Shown: positions 23,530 to 34,747 of the stretch, piece after piece
Layout of the letters: every line of letters starts with the position of its first letter
How positions within the stretch are numbered: the first letter of the stretch is position 1
From: Hymenoscyphus infarciens
Lineage: Eukaryota; Ascomycota; Leotiomycetes; Helotiales; Helotiaceae
Direction: 5' to 3'
Length of the DNA: 64,000 nt
Assembly: GCA_001414345.1 (NCBI GenBank)
Contig: LLCB01000019.1
Coordinates: 124,001-188,000 of the forward strand
The notes under the pieces: model-generated
What the model was told of the DNA's origin: nothing
What the model saw: the letters and a program-made list of their open reading frames with translations, nothing else
The model's database searches: none
Translations under genes and position numbers: made by a program

Positions 23530-24756
23530 ATGCCCATCCGTAATGGATGGCTTCCTCGTGAAGGTTCGTTTTTACTTCCCTTTCAATTGTATACCCACAA
23601 GAAAGTCTTCTATACTGACGATATCCAGGTTTAACCAGCGACCCCGTTATGCGATTTCTGAAAAGAACGGCATTCAACCCCGCCGCTACGCTCCTCCTCA
23701 TTCTCCTCGCTCGATACACCAAGAAGGGATCCGACTTTGCTATACTCCATGAAACAGCGTATTCCCGAATCCAAAAGCTTTTCTACTTTGGTCTGTTCCG
23801 CTGGACTTCTGCCTACCTCGATTCCGGTGTGTTGAACAACTGGGTCAAGGATGAATACCATTGGGACAAAGAGATTGTGTTGATTACTGGAGGTGCTGGT
23901 GGAATTGGTGGACATGTTGTTAGACTTCTTGCGGAGAAAGGCATTAAAGTCGTGGTATTGGATGTCATGCCAATGACTTTCGAAGCCCGTACGCCTTCTG
24001 CGGGAATCCCAGCAGTTAAATCCAATGCTAATATTCTATACTACAGCTTCCAACGTCTATTACTACAAATGCGACATCACCTCCCCGTCCACAATCGCCT
24101 CGGTCGCCACCGAAGTCCGCAAAGACATCGGCGCCCCAACAATCCTTATAAATAACGCTGGCGTAGCTCGCGGAAAAGAAATCCTCTCCGCAACCGAAAA
24201 AGACGTCCGCTTCACCTTCGACGTAAACACCCTCTCGCACTACTGGCTAGCCAAAGAATTCGTCCCCTCCATGGTCCAAAACAATCACGGAATGATAGTA
24301 ACCGTCGCCTCAATCGCAGCTTTTGTAACAGTTCCCAACATGGTAGATTACGCAGCCTCAAAAGCTGCTTCCCTCTCCTTCCACGAGGGACTTGCTGCGG
24401 AGTTGAAAACGAGATATAATGCCCCAAGAGTAAGGACAGTGGTGGTGAATCAAGCGTATACTAAGACACCGCTTTTCGAGGGATATAATAACGATAGTGC
24501 GTTTTTGATGCCCACTCTTGAGCCAGAGACGGTGGCGGAGGCAATTGTGAAAAAGGTGCTTAGTGGGACTAGTGGACAGATTATTTTGCCGGAGTTTGGG
24601 GGGTCGTTGACTGGTTTTAGGGGGATGCCGCATTGGTATCAGACGGGGTTGCGGAATAAGGGGCAGGCTATTATGACGAAGTGGAAGGGAAGGCAGGTTA
24701 TTGATGTGGAGAAGTGGAAGGGGGGTGGTGAGAAGGATGTTGGGGAGAGCGAGTAA
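23530..24756 (+). CDS. Short-chain dehydrogenase/reductase, membrane-associated
   Basis: Exons 23530-23563, 23629-23988 and 24047-24756 join in phase to give 367 residues. The N-terminal 60 residues include hydrophobic segments (PAATLLLILLARY and IQKLFYFGLF), suggesting an ER-membrane or lipid-droplet anchor. The Rossmann motif TGGAGGIGG starts at residue 98, NNAG lies at 167-170, and the catalytic Ser, Tyr and Lys fall at about 220, 233 and 237 (YAASK). An Asp ends beta-2 (VVVLDV), which favours NAD(H). The architecture resembles classical SDRs of the retinol-dehydrogenase and DHRS type that reduce or oxidise lipophilic alcohols. The real substrate is unknown. The C-terminus is Lys/Gly-rich (WKGGGEKDVGESE). 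Confidence 0.88.
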
Positions 24757-25134
24757 GTTTTCTGACCTGGGGTTTGTGCTTGGGGATATGCGCGGTTGCT
24801 GATTTTTGGTGCAGATCTACGGTCCTGGTTCCTCCTGCGAACGAGTGATTTTTCCCGGTGGGTTGATTTCGGGAAAGGGGTCGATTACTTTTTCGTTTGC
24901 TTGATTTTGATACCTATCTTTTACAATTCCATGGATCCCGAATCATTTCATGACTTCTCAGTCCCTCGGTGTTCATTTCTTGTCGGGTTTTTCTTCTAAA
25001 CACAACATCTTAATCGTCCTTGTCCGCTGCAAGTTACTCACTCTCATCTTCTGCCTTGTACACTTTTCGCTATTAGGGACATTGCATTTCATACCTACGA
25101 ATAAGGTGAAGCATTTTTCATCGTGAATTTTAAA
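24757..25134. other. Intergenic, no gene seen
   Basis: Nothing beyond the 3' flank of the SDR gene was recognised. Confidence 0.4.
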
Positions 25135-25907
25135 ATGCGCCTTCTCAGACAGAACAGTGACGGAGAGAGATTAGCCTTGCGAATTATACCAATACTCCTC
25201 CATATGCCATACTTTCGCACACAGGGGCTACGATGACGAGGAGGTAACCCCCAAAGACATGGAAGAAGGTATCGCCCATACCAAGGCTGGGTAAGCAAGG
25301 TCCGTTTCTGTGGACAACAAGCTCTATCCGACGGTTTACAGTTTTTGGGGGTTAATTCGTGTTGTATCGACAGATTAAGTAGCTCGGAACTGTCAGAAGC
25401 GATCAACTCCATGTATCATTGGTATCAAAATGCACAAGTATGTTACGGGTATCTTTCCGATGTTCTTGGCGACAGTCACGAGGAGACTCCAGGGTGGATT
25501 TCAGCCTTTAGAGAGAGCAGATGGTTTAATCGTAGCTGGTTACTCCAAGAGCTTCTTGGTCATAGGTATTCTTTTCCTCAGATGGTAGACGCCTTAACGA
25601 CAAGTTACCAATAGAGCAAGAACTTTACGAGATTACGGGTATTTCTATTCAGGCTCTCCGAGGTTCTCCGTTATTCGACTTCAGTCTATGTGAACGAATG
25701 TCATGGGTAGCCACACACGTCTGTAGACGTGGGGAAGATAAGGCGTACTTAATACTAGGTATTTTCAACGTTAGCATACCAATTATTTATGGGGAGGGGG
25801 AATCTAGAGCTTTTCAACGTCTGCAAGAAGAAAGACGAAAAAGTGCCTCGGAATCAGTGATTCCGAATCACTGGAGTCTATTCGGGTCGGCATACGCTTG
25901 CTCGTAG
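25135..25907 (+). pseudogene. HET-domain gene, frameshifted
   Basis: The opening MRLLRQNSDGERLAL, the split PPYAILSHT motif and YDDEEVTPKDMEEG are the usual start of a fungal HET (heterokaryon incompatibility) domain, but they lie in different frames. Later parts match CCIDRLSSSELSEAINSMY, WYQNAQVCYGYL and RWFNRSWLLQELL. The post-HET signature appears as MSWVATHVCRRGEDKAYLILG and then IPIIYGEGESRAFQRLQEE, again after a frame change. At least three indels are needed to read it through. HET proteins trigger incompatibility cell death in fungi; this copy cannot make an intact protein. Confidence 0.75.
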
Positions 25908-25927
25908 CGAGCTCTGATCCTCTTCGA

Positions 25928-27220
25928 ATGGAAACTATTCCTGTTAGCGACAGTCTCCAATATGCCATTCTTTCCCATACCTGGGGTAACGACGAAGTTT
26001 TATTTGATAATATGCGTAACGCCACTACTGAACAAGGACGGGGATACTCCAAGATCAGACCATACTATAATCTAGCTATAAAGCACGGCTTCAAATATGT
26101 TTGAGTTGATTCAAGAGGCCATTTGCTCCATGTACAAGTGGTATAAAAACGCGGCGATATGCTATGTCTACCTTGAAAATTACAAGGGTGGCGATCTTGA
26201 TTCTTTTGTTAGGTGTAGGTGGTTCAGTGTAGTCGATAGTATTATCGTGATAAAATACTACAGTATTTTAGATTAATATATTATTATAATATCCTAGTAG
26301 TACGTATCTAAATAAGCTATAATACGATTGTAATATTGTAATATTATATAGTATATCTTTTAATAACTCGTAAGTACTAAAACCTACTTTTTCTTAAAAT
26401 AAGGCTATTTACACTTTTTCTATATACTCTTTTATTACTTACTTATTACTAAACTTCGTATTATATACTTTATTAAATAAAGATTAAGTGTATACTAGAA
26501 AGCTTAGCTTTATTTTCTTAAACTAATATAATCGTTTTATAGAATTATATATATAATTTAGCTAGTATTTAGACTAAATGATTTTTTATTTATCGATTTA
26601 GTTAATCTTTATATATAATTAAAGGGTAAAATTTAATAAATTTAATATACTAGTTTTTATATTTATTTTAGCTATTAATCTAATATTGTTATCGTTGAAT
26701 TAGTACTTAGTATTAATAGATTTTTAGATGTGTTTTCTACTTATATAGGCTATATTTATTACTTTATATTACTCGGGTTAGTTTAAGAGCTATTTATATA
26801 ATTCTTTTTTTAAAATACTCTATTTAAATAGATCTATAATTCTAGCTATTTAGTACTAGATTTTCTATACTATACGTTGTACTATATAGTTTTAAAAGAA
26901 AAGGCTAAAAAGAAGTAGAATTAAAATCCAGGGTAAAAAGCTTAAATATTTAGGCTTAGTAATACCACGATATTATTATAATATTAATTAAAATACTAAT
27001 AATATAAAGGATAATATTGTTAGATATCGTAGCATTTAAATAGTATAAATAGTACATATTAAAGTGGGTTTCTAATAATATATCGTGGTAGTATAATTTT
27101 ACAAATACTATCGACCACACTAAGGTGGTTTAAATGTGGCTGGACTCTACGTAAATATACCGTACCTTTACAGTCGTTGAGTGCTTAAATTTTTTTAATA
27201 GAAGAGCTTATTGCTCTCTC
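25928..27220 (+). pseudogene. Second HET-domain gene fragment, split by a hAT-like element
   Basis: LQYAILSHTWGNDEVLFDNM and YSKIRPYYNLAIKHGFKYV are HET-domain sequence. A deletion and frame change remove the CCID region, then EAICSMYKWYKNAAICYVYL follows. Insertion of the element at 26225-27122 comes inside CRWF. Beyond it the frame resumes as RWFKCGWTLRKYTVP and, after a stop, IEFYNQNRNKIGTKLSL, which fits the family pattern (RGWTLQEL, FY, IG.K). It lies directly behind the first HET pseudogene and may be its diverged tandem copy. Confidence 0.7.
26225..27122. mobile_element. hAT-like non-autonomous element, copy 2 (898 bp)
   Basis: The termini CAGTGTAGTCGATAG and CTATCGACCACACTA are inverted repeats. 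An exact 8-bp target duplication (AGGTGGTT) lies at 26217-26224 and 27123-27130. The interior aligns by eye with copy 1 along most of its length, with C-to-T and G-to-A differences typical of RIP. Confidence 0.87.
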
Positions 27221-27802
27221 TTTTATTGAGTTTTACAACCAAAACAGGAACAAGATTGGAACAAAGCTGAGTCTCTATGCCGTTTTCGCATGATTTCATT
27301 TGCTTCGCGTTGAGACAAAGCAAATTCAAAAAGCTGCGATGAGACAAATAAAAAAGGTTCTACTTACGCTTACCATACTCCGCAATGGCCCCAACTTATT
27401 TCAGAGGCCGATAGTACTCAATAAAAGAAGGATACCAGGGACGAAAGTCACCGGGAAAACGAGATAATTGATGGCATCTGCAGCAGCAGGTTCGATGAGA
27501 GTGATAACCTTGGCAAGCGAAGCCTGCTTGTTCATGAAAATTGGTGCCGCATGTGCAGCAGCAACTCGGAGTTTGGTGGATTTCCCTTCCATCATGATCC
27601 CAAAGGTTTGAGCTCCTCCAAGTTACAAATTGCAAAGAATTTGAGGTGATAGTGATAGAGTGGAAGTGCATGCAAGTGCCAGATTCCCCGCTTTGCGCCG
27701 CCAAAATAGTATGAGTGGCTCGATCAACAAGCAATCAACCAATCGTCGCGTCGGTCTGTATTGTACCCCCTGGTCGCTTGCTGTTTGTTTGCTTCTTCAA
27801 AG
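27221..27802. other. Intergenic, no supported gene
   Basis: Short minus-strand frames at 27396-27734 have no recognisable motif. No other feature is visible. Confidence 0.35.
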
Positions 27803-28129
27803 ATGGGGAAAATCCTTCCTCACTTCCACACTTCGAATTGTAGAATCGTGATAAACAGAGTTCAGGACCATTCAGAGCCAGAGCTGGATATGGAGACCAC
27901 AAGAACGATTCCAATGTACACCTTGAAGGACATCCCAGGGAAGGGCAAAGGCATGGTTGCAAACAAAAAAATCCCAAGGGGAACTCGAATTCTTTTTGAA
28001 AAGCCCATCATCACGTTGCCTCTGTACGGCAAGTGTGACGAAGAAGAGGTGAAGAGATTAATTACCAACCAAGTCAACGCTCTCGACAAACAGAAACGAC
28101 AAGCTTTCCTTTCCATGCACAACAACTAC

Positions 28130-29630
28130 CTCTACGGGGAAGAAAAACCGTGCGCTTTTGAGGCATAGGCCACCCTACCCAAAACCACCTCTTTTCACCC
28201 TCTTTTATATTCTATATTCCTACCTATATTCTACCGATTTAGCCTAAAATGCCTAGAATTAAGCCCTCTATTTCTTACTAAGACGTAAGTACTTAAACTC
28301 TTAAATCACTAAAGAAACGTAAGTCTTAAGCTAAGTTATATACTCTTTTAAAGAGCTTATTCTACAAAGGTCCTCCGAACTACCCTTAAACACCTTCTTA
28401 AGTTAGCGTCTTCTAGGGGAAGGTCTTTAGGCAAATAAGAGAGGAGATAAAAGAGAAGACCGGCTTTACTCTATATATATAATCTAAGATCCTTAGCTCT
28501 TAAGAGCCTAGGACTCTTTATAACCGCAATATTAGACCTAACCCTCGAGGGAGACTAAGAGCTCTTACTAGATAAGAAATAGCTACGATTTATAATTACT
28601 TTACTAATCCTAATATTCCTACTAACAATAAGAGGAAACCTTAGGTATTACTTATAGAAGATGCTAGTATAGATGTCCTAAATATAATACATTTTAACCC
28701 TCTAGGGAGACGAACCGTTATAACTTATATAGTTTAACACTCTTATAAGAGAGACGATAATATTATAACTATGAATAGAGAAGAAGAGAGCGAACTCGAG
28801 CTCTTCTAAGTAATAAATCAGCTAAACTAGATTAACGTCTAGCTCCTAAAACGAATATACTCTATATACTAGAAAGACGTCTATTTTAGAGATAAGTATT
28901 ACTTTAGGATTAGTCTATAGATTATAAGGAAGATAAAGAGACTAATAAGGAGGTACTAGAGATATTAGCTAGAGAACGTTTAAAAGAAGAAGGTTACTTT
29001 AAAGGATATAAAGGTAAAGGCTAGAGAGAAGAAACACTTAAAGCTTCTTAGCTTATTTATTATTATAGAGCTTAATTATCGTAAGGTTATCTCTTATAAG
29101 GTTAGTAACTCGGTTAGTAAGATAACTTAGAAGGTCTATCTCTCTTAAGTTCTTCTAGTTATTTGAGATAACCCTAAGTTTAGAAATAGAGGCTTAACTC
29201 TCTACTAAGATTATAACTCAGCTTATACTATAAAGGCTATAACAAAGTAGATTAAGGATAACAACTTCCCTTATATTACTAGCCCTAGCGTATCTCCTAA
29301 CTTCTCTATTATAGAGATAATAGCTTATCTAATTAAGAGAATATTCTATTTAAAGAGAACGAACATATAAGAGGAGAGTTATAACTGGTTCTTAGAAGTT
29401 TTTAATATAATATTAAGCTAGAAGACAGTAAATCATATATATAAGGGGTTTACATATCGGTTCTATAAATATAGAGAACGTAGAGGATAAATGACATATT
29501 ATTAGACATTTGTTTACTATCTAATTTATATATAAAGTAATAAAAAGTCATAATTTAGAGGGTAAAAAGGGGTGGTTTTAGGTAGGGTGGCCTATGCCTT
29601 AAAAGCGCACGGTTTTTCTTCCCTGTAGAG
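28130..29630. mobile_element. 1501-bp DNA element with 73-bp terminal inverted repeats and 5-bp target duplication
   Basis: The left end CTCTACGGGGAAGAAAAACC and the reverse complement of the right end CTCTACAGGGAAGAAAAACC match over about 73 bases with about five transition differences. The 5-bp duplication ACTAC lies at 28125-28129 and 29631-29635. The interior is AT-rich and full of stops; no transposase is readable. The 5-bp duplication argues against hAT (8), Tc1/mariner (TA) and PIF/Harbinger (3). The superfamily is not assigned. Confidence 0.8.
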
Positions 29631-30462
29631 ACTACATAACCCAAAGCCCTGCCGAAAAGTATATAGGACTCTTTCAATCGAACGCTCTCAATGTCCGAGC
29701 AGACGGAATTGGAGGCGGTATCTTTCTTGATGCATGCCGCATCAATCATTCTTGTGATAACAACACTCTTGAGTGTTGGAACAATAACATCAAACGAAAC
29801 ACGGCACCTGCCTTGAGAGATATCGAAAGGGGCGAGGAACTCACGATTCACTATCTAGCCGGGCCCAGAAGCCGCAAAAAAAGACAAGCGGAACTTCAAG
29901 CAAAATTTGATTTTGAGTGCACATGCCGTCTTTGCTCTTTGCCCATCGAGCACAGCCTGGCGAGATCCTTACCCCTTTCAGTGGTCTCCGGATAGGTTAG
30001 AAATTACGACCCATTGGTGCAATTTTGGCGAGATCGTGGATTCAACCATGCTTGACCGTCTGCATATTACTCTCAAGGACGATAAAGATAAATCGATCCA
30101 ACTATTCTTCTATACCGCTGGTCGTGGAAATGAGCTTGCACTTGGCAGCTTCAAAAGGGACACACCGTGGCAATTCTCGACTCAAACCTCGATGAATTTA
30201 TGCCCGGGAAGTTCGGTATTCGCCTGGAGAACCACAGACTAATCAAAGTATCAAACCCGTTTCCTAAGCTATGTTTGTTCGCTAACTACGTGAAACTACG
30301 TAGATCGTCTCACTATCTCTGCAAAAGACACTAGTGTTGAAAGAACAGGTCCAAGAGTTCTCTCTAACAGAGGCTGATGGAATGCAAAAGTGCCATGGAT
30401 GTGGTAAGGAGGGAACCTCTCTGAAAAAGTGCGTCAAGTGCTCATGTTTCTTGTATTACAAC

Positions 30463-31234
30463 CAGTGTGGTCGATAGTATTATCGTGATAAAATACTATA
30501 GTATTTTAGATTAATATATTATTATGATATCCTAGTAGTACGTATGCAAATACGCTATAATATAATCGTAATATCGTAATATTATATAGTATATCTTTTA
30601 ATAACTTGTAAGTGCTAAAACCCACTTTTTCTTAAAATGAGGCTATTTACACTTTTTCTATATACTCTTTTATTACTTACTTATTAGACTAAAATAATTT
30701 TTATTTATCGATTTAGTTAATATTTGCCTATAATTAAAGAGTAAAACTTAGTAGAATTTAATATACTAGTTTATTATATTCTAGCTAGTAATCTAACGTT
30801 ATTATTGTCGAATTAGTACTTAGTATTAAGAGATTTCTAGACATGTTTTCATCTTATATAGGCTACCTTTTTAACCTTATAATATTTAGGTTAATTTAAG
30901 AGCTATTTATATAATTCTTTTTTTAAAATACTCTATTTAAATAGATCTATAATTCTAGCTATTCAGCTATATATTTTTTATATTATACGTTATACTATAT
31001 AAAGCTAAAATAAAAGGCTAAAAAGAAGTAGAGTAAAATCTAAGGTAAAAAGCTTAAATATTATAGCTTAGTAATACTATGATATTATTATAATATCGAT
31101 TAAAATACTAATAATATAAAGGATAATATTATTAGATATCGTGGCATTTAAATAGTATAAATAGTACGTATTAAAGTAGGTTTCTAACAATATATCGTGG
31201 TGGTATAATATTCTAAATACTATCGACTACACTG
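30463..31234. mobile_element. hAT-like non-autonomous element, copy 3 (772 bp)
   Basis: The termini CAGTGTGGTCGATAG and CTATCGACTACACTG are inverted repeats. The 8-bp target duplication has one difference: ATTACAAC at 30455-30462 and ATTGCAAC at 31235-31242. It is shorter than copies 1 and 2 by an internal deletion after about position 30685. It interrupts the MYND finger of the SET-MYND gene. Confidence 0.85.
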
Positions 31235-31639
31235 ATTGCAACAGGGTAAGATGCCAATGAAACATGCTTCTCATTTGATCACTCAAATGCTAACATGGCT
31301 TGCCAGGACTGTCAGGCCGCTGGCTGGAAGGAGAAAGGCCACAAGACTACTTGCAAACATCTCAAGGATCCCAACTTGCGAGGTTTATTCTTCTTTGAAG
31401 GGAGAAAGTACGAAGGGGAACTACAGTTTCCTCTCCCTTTGGACTGATTTTCCTTTTCTATTTTTGGGAGGAGAGGGGCCATGCGATGGGAAAGGAATTT
31501 ATATAATAGTTCTCAACAAAATATCCAAATTCAAGGCTAGGAATACAAGAATACAAGGCAATTGATGAATATTTCCATAACTACTTAGCGTAAGATTGAA
31601 TCTAGTATCGAAGCTGCAATTACCGTGATTAAAATCCCA

Positions 31640-32335
31640 AAAAAACAAAGAACTAGTATTACTAGTAGTATTATCATAGTAAAAAACTATAGTCTTTTGT
31701 ATAAATATAGTATTAGAATATTATAGTAGTAGATATCTATTTTTAAAGCTAATATTCTTACTATACTTGTTACGTAATGTTTAGAGCCTTAGACAGAGAC
31801 GTTTAAGTTAATAAAAGAGTATTAAAGTATTAATTAAGTATTAAAAGCTTATTATCTAAAGAGAGTAAGTAGAAGGCCTTATATACTAGTGCGTCTAAAC
31901 CACTCTCTCTTATAACTCTACCGAGCCCGAGCTTAGTATACCTACGTGACAAAATGTGATAATACTATACTACTTATTTAAGATTATAATAGTACTAATC
32001 GTCTACTTTCTATCTAGACTCTTTTATTACTTTATAACTATTTAAAAATAAGACTAGAAATTAAGAAACTAATTAGTAGACGTTGTTTATTATATATTAA
32101 ATAATCAGTATCTAATAAACCTAATTGTAATTCAAAATTTATAAGTAATAGCTCTATTCGCTTATATCTATTTCGTAGTAAGCTTAAAATCTAAGATAAA
32201 AAGCTTTCATTTAATAAGCTTAGTAATATTATACTATTATTATAATATTAATAGTAATACGATCAAATATTAGTAGGAATATACCGTTTAAATACTAAGT
32301 ATTAAACTCTATTTTTAATAATATATCGTGGTAGT
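31640..32335. repeat. AT-rich element relic, possibly distantly related to the hAT-like family
   Basis: The right end (TAATATATCGTGGTAGTGC) matches the subterminal sequence of the hAT-like copies (AATATATCGTGGTAGTAC). The left part (AGTAGTATTATCATAGTAAAA) resembles their left subterminal sequence. No target duplication was found, so its limits are approximate. Confidence 0.4.
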
Positions 32336-32638
32336 GCAGAGGACGAGCGAGGCGTTGCAACTGCGATACCGTACAGCTAGCTGGCTGGGAAAGATCCTGG
32401 ATATCTGGAATGCGCCCAAAAACGAGAATATACTCGCTCTCTGCTATTTCACAGTGTCCAATCCACATGCTTGTGACTTCAACCAGGTCACTACGAACAA
32501 CTTCGTAGTCTTGACGTGGGGTGGGAGAGGGGTTGCTCTTCTCTCCGACCTCGACTTGAAATCGTGCAACCTACCACAAGGTCGCGGGCGAGGGCGAGGT
32601 AGACCATAGCGGTTTTGAAATCGCGAGAGGGAAAAGCT

Positions 32639-33226
32639 ATGGTGGTAAGTATGCGAGAGGTAGGGTTTAAATTCTCTTTTCCCTTCAACATGGGAGAGCT
32701 GTGCGGATATTATTTCTGTAGACCTCTTCGTGCGCACAACGCGGGAGAAGAGGCGACGATCTCGTTGCCCGCTTTGCCTGAGAAAACAACTCCTAACTTA
32801 CACCTGCAGAACTCGATTTCTCCGCAAAACACCAAACCATCGGAGACATTCAGCTCCAATCTACCCTTCCGATCGATACCGGAGTGTCTGCATTCTACAG
32901 CCAACAATTCATCTCGGGCCCAGAACATTCTTCCTAAGGAATCGTCCGGGGACCGGGCATCGAGAAGAGGGGCTCTACGCTTGCAATTGACAAGAGATCG
33001 TGGGCATCCGATCCGGCGAGGTACGCCGAGACAGATCATGTACGAACCGGACGACAGCAGGGATGGCGGATGCTTGGATTGGGCTCGAGAGATGGTCCTT
33101 GTGCTAGCAGCAGAGGAAGGGGGTTTGAAGCATAATGGCACTTTTCGTCACGACGGGAAGAAGACACCAGGAGGGGACGAGGAGCACGAGGAGCACGAGG
33201 AGCACGGGCAAGTTCCAAGACATTAA
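32639..33226 (+). CDS. Doubtful hypothetical protein
   Basis: The open frame has 195 codons, with no recognisable domain and an EEHEEHEEH repeat near the end made of three 9-bp units (GAGCACGAG). It directly follows transposon relics. The minus strand is also open over much of the stretch, so coding status is weak. The rest of 32336-34660 shows no supported gene. Confidence 0.2.
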   Translation: MVVSMREVGFKFSFPFNMGELCGYYFCRPLRAHNAGEEATISLPALPEKTTPNLHLQNSISPQNTKPSETFSSNLPFRSIPECLHSTANNSSRAQNILPKESSGDRASRRGALRLQLTRDRGHPIRRGTPRQIMYEPDDSRDGGCLDWAREMVLVLAAEEGGLKHNGTFRHDGKKTPGGDEEHEEHEEHGQVPRH

Positions 33227-34663
33227 TTTTGTTTCTGGCAATTGACCCTTTCACCATCCGATCATTCATCTTTTTACATTTTCAGACTGCTTGTGGGGGC
33301 TACAGGACTGAACCTTTTTTTCTTCTTTCAAAATGTAAGTCTCACTGGCAGTTTTAAAACATACAACTAATATCTATTCTGCAGTTCATCACCAAAAGCC
33401 GTCTCTAACCCCGAAAGGAGATCTCAACATTGCGATATAATGTGGATACAATGATTACCAAGAGACCGGGCTCATCGACACCCACCCTGACCAAGTGCTG
33501 CTGAAACCATTTTTAAGCATTTACTAATGAATGTCTCCGTAGTAAATCCCTATAAATACCCGTTTTTCTCAAGATGTCTCTGTAGAAAACATCCTTGCCT
33601 TTATCCACTTCGTACCTTTCATTGCCACTATTTGCCCTATGGGAGCCTCCCCTCCTGCCATCTCCCTCAAATTCGATTTCGCTGCGATAATCGGAGACGC
33701 AAGTGAAAGGGCCGAAAACCTTTCGAATGGACCGTTGAGGCTCTAATGCCTGTCTGAACTCAAAGTCCCGGACTATACCCAGACCCATTATCTTATCAGA
33801 TCTTAACGGCTTGCGAGATCACGAATACAGAGGTCTTGGCGAGAAGGAAGGTTTGATATGTTTTTGTCTATTGTAGGAATATCCTACGGCCGCTTCCAGA
33901 TCGGGGGAAAGCTCCATTCTCTTATGATGCTTCAGTATAACATTTTTGGTGAAAGGTTTTTCTTTTCTCACGTCCCACAAATCCCACCAGAAGTCACATT
34001 ATTTCGTCCCAACCTGTTGCGACCAGATAATTAAACAATCACTGAAGATTGATCAGGGCCGGGGGTTTGCGTTTTGGCGCTTTCCACGGCGAAATTGGAA
34101 CCCCCGAGAACCCACTTCTGCAGTGATAATTTTTCTTGGGTCGCAGTATCTTCCAGTACCTGGGCAAATGCACATTCTCTCAACAATCAGAGATCAAGAT
34201 ACATTCCCCCATGGACATGGCATGGGATGATTTTGAGTTTTGAAAATTTCTTTCATCTGCCCGCTTGTCACCATGACCTTTTGCACACTTCTTGGACCGG
34301 AAACATATTTAGACTTTATGTTTCCGTGGTTTATATCAATCTTTAGGCTTTTAAACTGCTCTGGGGTAGGTAAAATCTTGCGTCATTTACCATCGTTTGC
34401 CACAATTTCGCCAGGCACTTCAGCACTGGCCAAGTAGATCATGCTAGCTATAAGATTAACTCAATTGGGAGTGGAGATGGATTTTCATAATCGGGACCTG
34501 GGACAACAAGAGAACCACCGACTGGGAGGCCCCTGCGTGTGGATAATTTTCGGAATTTGCGAATGGAACCTTGACAATCTCTTGCTGAATGAAAGTTACC
34601 AACACTCTGACAAACACTATGCTCTTGAAAATTTGCCCTGTTCAAGACATGAGCACACAGTCT

Positions 34664-34672
34664 CTATATAAG
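34664..34672 (+). promoter_or_regulatory. TATA box of the GMC oxidoreductase gene
   Basis: CTATATAAG lies about 80 bases upstream of the ATG at 34748, at a spacing usual for fungal core promoters. Confidence 0.55.
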
Positions 34673-34747
34673 AGTCACAGCCATGTATGAGATTTATTCT
34701 TCATCCTTCAACCAACTCACTCTCTCTTCGCATCGCTTCATTTAATC

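Larger units (their letters stand above)
27803..31440 (+). pseudogene. SET-MYND lysine methyltransferase-like gene, split by two transposons
   Basis: Reading starts MGKILPHFHTSN; the SET N-part is YTLKDIPGKGKGMVANKKI, and IPRGTRILFEKPI follows. At MHNNY a 1501-bp element intervenes. Removing it with one ACTAC copy restores MHNNYITQSPAEKYIGLF in frame. The SET core then reads INHSCDNN and GEELTIHYL, followed by a post-SET Cys cluster (CTCRLC). A frame change near 29990 precedes a helical region. The MYND finger reads CHGCGKEGTSLKKCVKCSC and is cut by hAT-like copy 3; beyond a likely intron it ends DCQAAGWKEKGHKTTCK. Such proteins methylate lysines on histones and other targets. With two insertions and at least one frameshift it is presumably dead. 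Confidence 0.8.

Noticed and set aside
32710..33141. Minus-strand 143-codon frame
   Set aside because: It has no ATG at its start and overlaps another open frame; likely chance openness in GC-rich sequence.
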